DNA of 17,553 nt from a bacterium. Its GTDB lineage: Bacteria; Patescibacteriota; Minisyncoccia; Phycocordibacterales; VMEP01. Positions 16,541 through 17,553 of this stretch are shown here, piece after piece. The position numbers and the translations under genes are program-made. Under the pieces are notes generated by a model. It saw only the letters and a list, made by a program, of their open reading frames with translations, ran no database searches and was not told where the DNA came from. Every line of letters begins with the position of its first letter. The first letter of the stretch is position 1. The DNA lies in contig JAUYLU010000070.1 in the NCBI GenBank assembly GCA_030699625.1, forward strand, positions 1 through 17,553, read 5' to 3'.

Positions 16541-16648
16541 TCCTGTTAGAAGCAGGTCGCGGTCGCTGTGCCGCCATTCACGCTCTCACTTAGTTTACGA
16601 CTACTTTGCATATGTTAGTTTTTGCCGCGACCGCGGCTTCTAACAGGA
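16541..16648. repeat. 108-bp inverted-repeat element between pilM and comF
   Basis: TCCTGTTAGAAGC (16541-16553) and GCTTCTAACAGGA (16636-16648) are perfect 13-bp inverted arms; inside them CGCGGTCGC-type sequence continues the pairing. The arm sequence is the same type as the gatC and pilB elements. A further partial copy TTTAACAGGA follows at 16651-16660, and TCTCTAACAGGA abuts the pilM ATG on the other strand. The flanking 16496-16540 is AT-rich with no ORF. Confidence 0.78.
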
Positions 16649-16651
16649 TCT

Positions 16652-16680
16652 TTAACAGGACCATGTGTCAAAATTATACC
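16652..16680 (+). promoter_or_regulatory. comF promoter, TTAACA-17-TATACC
   Basis: TTAACA (16652-16657, five of six matches) lies 17 nt before TATACC (16675-16680). The -10 box ends 6 nt before the ATG at 16686, so the transcript would begin at or one base into that codon. It overlaps the GTG at 16665, which argues against that start. Confidence 0.5.
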
Positions 16681-16685
16681 ATCCT

Positions 16686-17444
16686 ATGAGAGGCAGGGAA
16701 CAGAACCATTCCGCTCCGCTTGTTCCGGAGTGGCTTATACTGGGGAAGAACCCGCTTCTCATGGGACTCTTCGGCGCCATGCTCGACTTCCTCTTCCCGC
16801 TTCGCTGCGAAGGCTGCGGGCGCGAGGGAGCGTATCTCTGCGAAATGTGCCTCTACGCGCTCCCGCGGGCGAGAGCCGCGCGCGAACCGTGGATAGCGGC
16901 AATCTACGAATACCGTTCTCCCGCCGTGCAAGGAGCGCTCTGGAAGCTCAAGTACCGGGGCGTCGCGGACATCGCGGGACTCTTCGGGAAAATCCTCTAC
17001 GACCTTGCCCGCCTAAATTTTGCGCCGCAAAATTTAGGCGGGCGAGCCCTCCTCGACGTTGCCGAAAAAGACGCGTTGAAAAATCACGGAAAGATATCCC
17101 TCGTGCCCGTACCGCTTTCGGAACGGAAGGCGCGCGAACGCGGCTACAACCAGGCAGAGCTCCTCGCGCGGGCCATGGCCCGGGAAGACGCCGAGGGGCT
17201 CTTTTCGCTCGAACTCGCGCTCCTCGCGCGGACGAAAGACGGCAGGAGCCAGATGAGCATACGGGATCGGAGCGCGCGCGAAGCGAACGTGCGCGGCGCC
17301 TTCGCCGCGCACGAGACGGCGAAGGGGCGCCGCATCGTCCTCGTCGACGACATCGCGACCACCGGCGCGACGCTCCGCGCGGCCCGCGACGCGCTCCTTG
17401 CCGCCGGCGCCCGCGAGGTCACCGCCGTCGTCGTGGCGCATTAG
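16686..17444 (+). CDS. comF: ComF family phosphoribosyltransferase
   Basis: About 252 residues from ATG 16686; ATGs at 16761 and 16779 are real alternatives, the last giving the family-typical MLDFLFPLRCEGCG start. A four-Cys zinc ribbon (C41, C44, C52, C55) precedes a type I PRTase fold with PVPLSERKARERGYNQAELLA (by position about 138-160) and the PRPP-binding loop LVDDIATTGAT (219-229). ComF proteins support natural transformation, but their substrate is uncertain. It is the only plus-strand gene and is divergent from pilM, consistent with a DNA-uptake role for the pilus. Odd feature: a 37-bp perfect palindrome (17007-17043) is translated in frame as about residues 108-120. Confidence 0.92.
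   Translation: MRGREQNHSAPLVPEWLILGKNPLLMGLFGAMLDFLFPLRCEGCGREGAYLCEMCLYALPRARAAREPWIAAIYEYRSPAVQGALWKLKYRGVADIAGLFGKILYDLARLNFAPQNLGGRALLDVAEKDALKNHGKISLVPVPLSERKARERGYNQAELLARAMAREDAEGLFSLELALLARTKDGRSQMSIRDRSAREANVRGAFAAHETAKGRRIVLVDDIATTGATLRAARDALLAAGAREVTAVVVAH
17007..17043. repeat. 37-bp perfect palindrome inside comF
   Basis: GCCCGCCTAAATTTTGC (17007-17023) and GCAAAATTTAGGCGGGC (17027-17043) form a perfect 17-bp stem with a 3-nt loop. It is translated as roughly ARLNFAPQNLGGRA without breaking the frame. The core CCTAAATTTT is shared with the arms of the ligA-upstream element (4889-4995). Confidence 0.92.
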
Positions 17445-17446
17445 TC

Positions 17447-17512
17447 CCGTAGTAGATTTTGACATTGCGCCGAAGGCGCGGGGACGAACGCCTATGTCAA
17501 AATTCACTACGG
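17447..17512. repeat. Inverted repeat with nested hairpin after comF
   Basis: CCGTAGTAGATTTTGACAT (17447-17465) and ATGTCAAAATTCACTACGG (17494-17512) are 19-nt inverted arms with two mismatches. Inside is GCGCC-GAA-GGCGC (17467-17479). It begins 2 nt after the comF stop. It lacks a T run, so it is a possible processing or mRNA-end structure rather than a clear intrinsic terminator. Confidence 0.75.
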
Positions 17513-17533
17513 AATTAGAAAAAGCATGTGGGC

Positions 17534-17539
17534 TATGCT
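17534..17539 (+). promoter_or_regulatory. Possible -10 box at window end
   Basis: TATGCT within GGCTATGCTAAAG resembles the major-pilin -10 context (GCTATACTTTAAA). No -35 match 16-17 nt upstream. It may serve a plus-strand gene beyond the window. Confidence 0.22.
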
Positions 17540-17553
17540 AAAGTGCCTTCACT

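Noticed and set aside
16665..16685. GTG at 16665 as the comF start
   Set aside because: It overlaps the proposed -10 box and adds residues outside the family pattern; the ATGs at 16686, 16761 or 16779 are better.

Overview
The window looks like chromosomal DNA of a Patescibacteria (CPR) member, probably of the Parcubacteria group. This rests on the GC-rich compact layout, an initiator tRNA with no encoded CCA, a LigA whose motif reads QWSFDN where most bacteria have a MLSL-type sequence, and a type IV pilus (T4P) cluster with a small TM protein ending in NPFAPIG after pilO. No rRNA, CRISPR array, transposase or phage gene is visible. The taxonomic call is inference.

Layout: nearly every gene is on the minus strand, so transcription runs right to left. 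From the right: comF (plus strand) diverges from pilM-pilN-pilO-small TM protein. Next come pilB, a lone response regulator, pilT and pilC, then the probable major pilin. After a strong bidirectional hairpin terminator comes prepilin peptidase pilD, translationally coupled to GspH/J/I/K-like minor pilins. Housekeeping genes follow: ligA, gatC-gatA, a membrane protein with a HEPN-like tail, and tRNA-fMet. Together the pilus genes encode the inner-membrane platform (PilM/N/O/C), extension (PilB) and retraction (PilT) motors, prepilin processing (PilD) and fibre subunits. comF next door fits a role in DNA uptake, although no ComEA or ComEC is in the window.

The non-coding layer is the most unusual part. 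(1) Degenerate tandem arrays with a period of 7 bp (NNNNAGG, CCTANNN, GACAACC, NNNAGTY and others) recur at least nine times, almost all around pilin genes. Several are translated as the leader peptides of minor prepilins, and an 87-bp cassette of two opposed heptamer arrays forms the leader of two different pilins. (2) Four inverted-repeat elements of 103-111 bp have 13-15 bp arms. Three of them end at, or 6 nt before, the start codon of gatC, ligA or pilB; in ligA the arm contains a perfect Shine-Dalgarno sequence. (3) Partial copies of the initiator tRNA, one of them an inverted anticodon arm, lie just upstream of the tRNA. (4) A 37-bp perfect palindrome sits in frame inside comF.

Promoters of extended -10 or TTGnnn-17-TATAAT type can be proposed for several genes, and for pilD, the response regulator and comF they lie so close to the start codon that leaderless mRNAs are likely.
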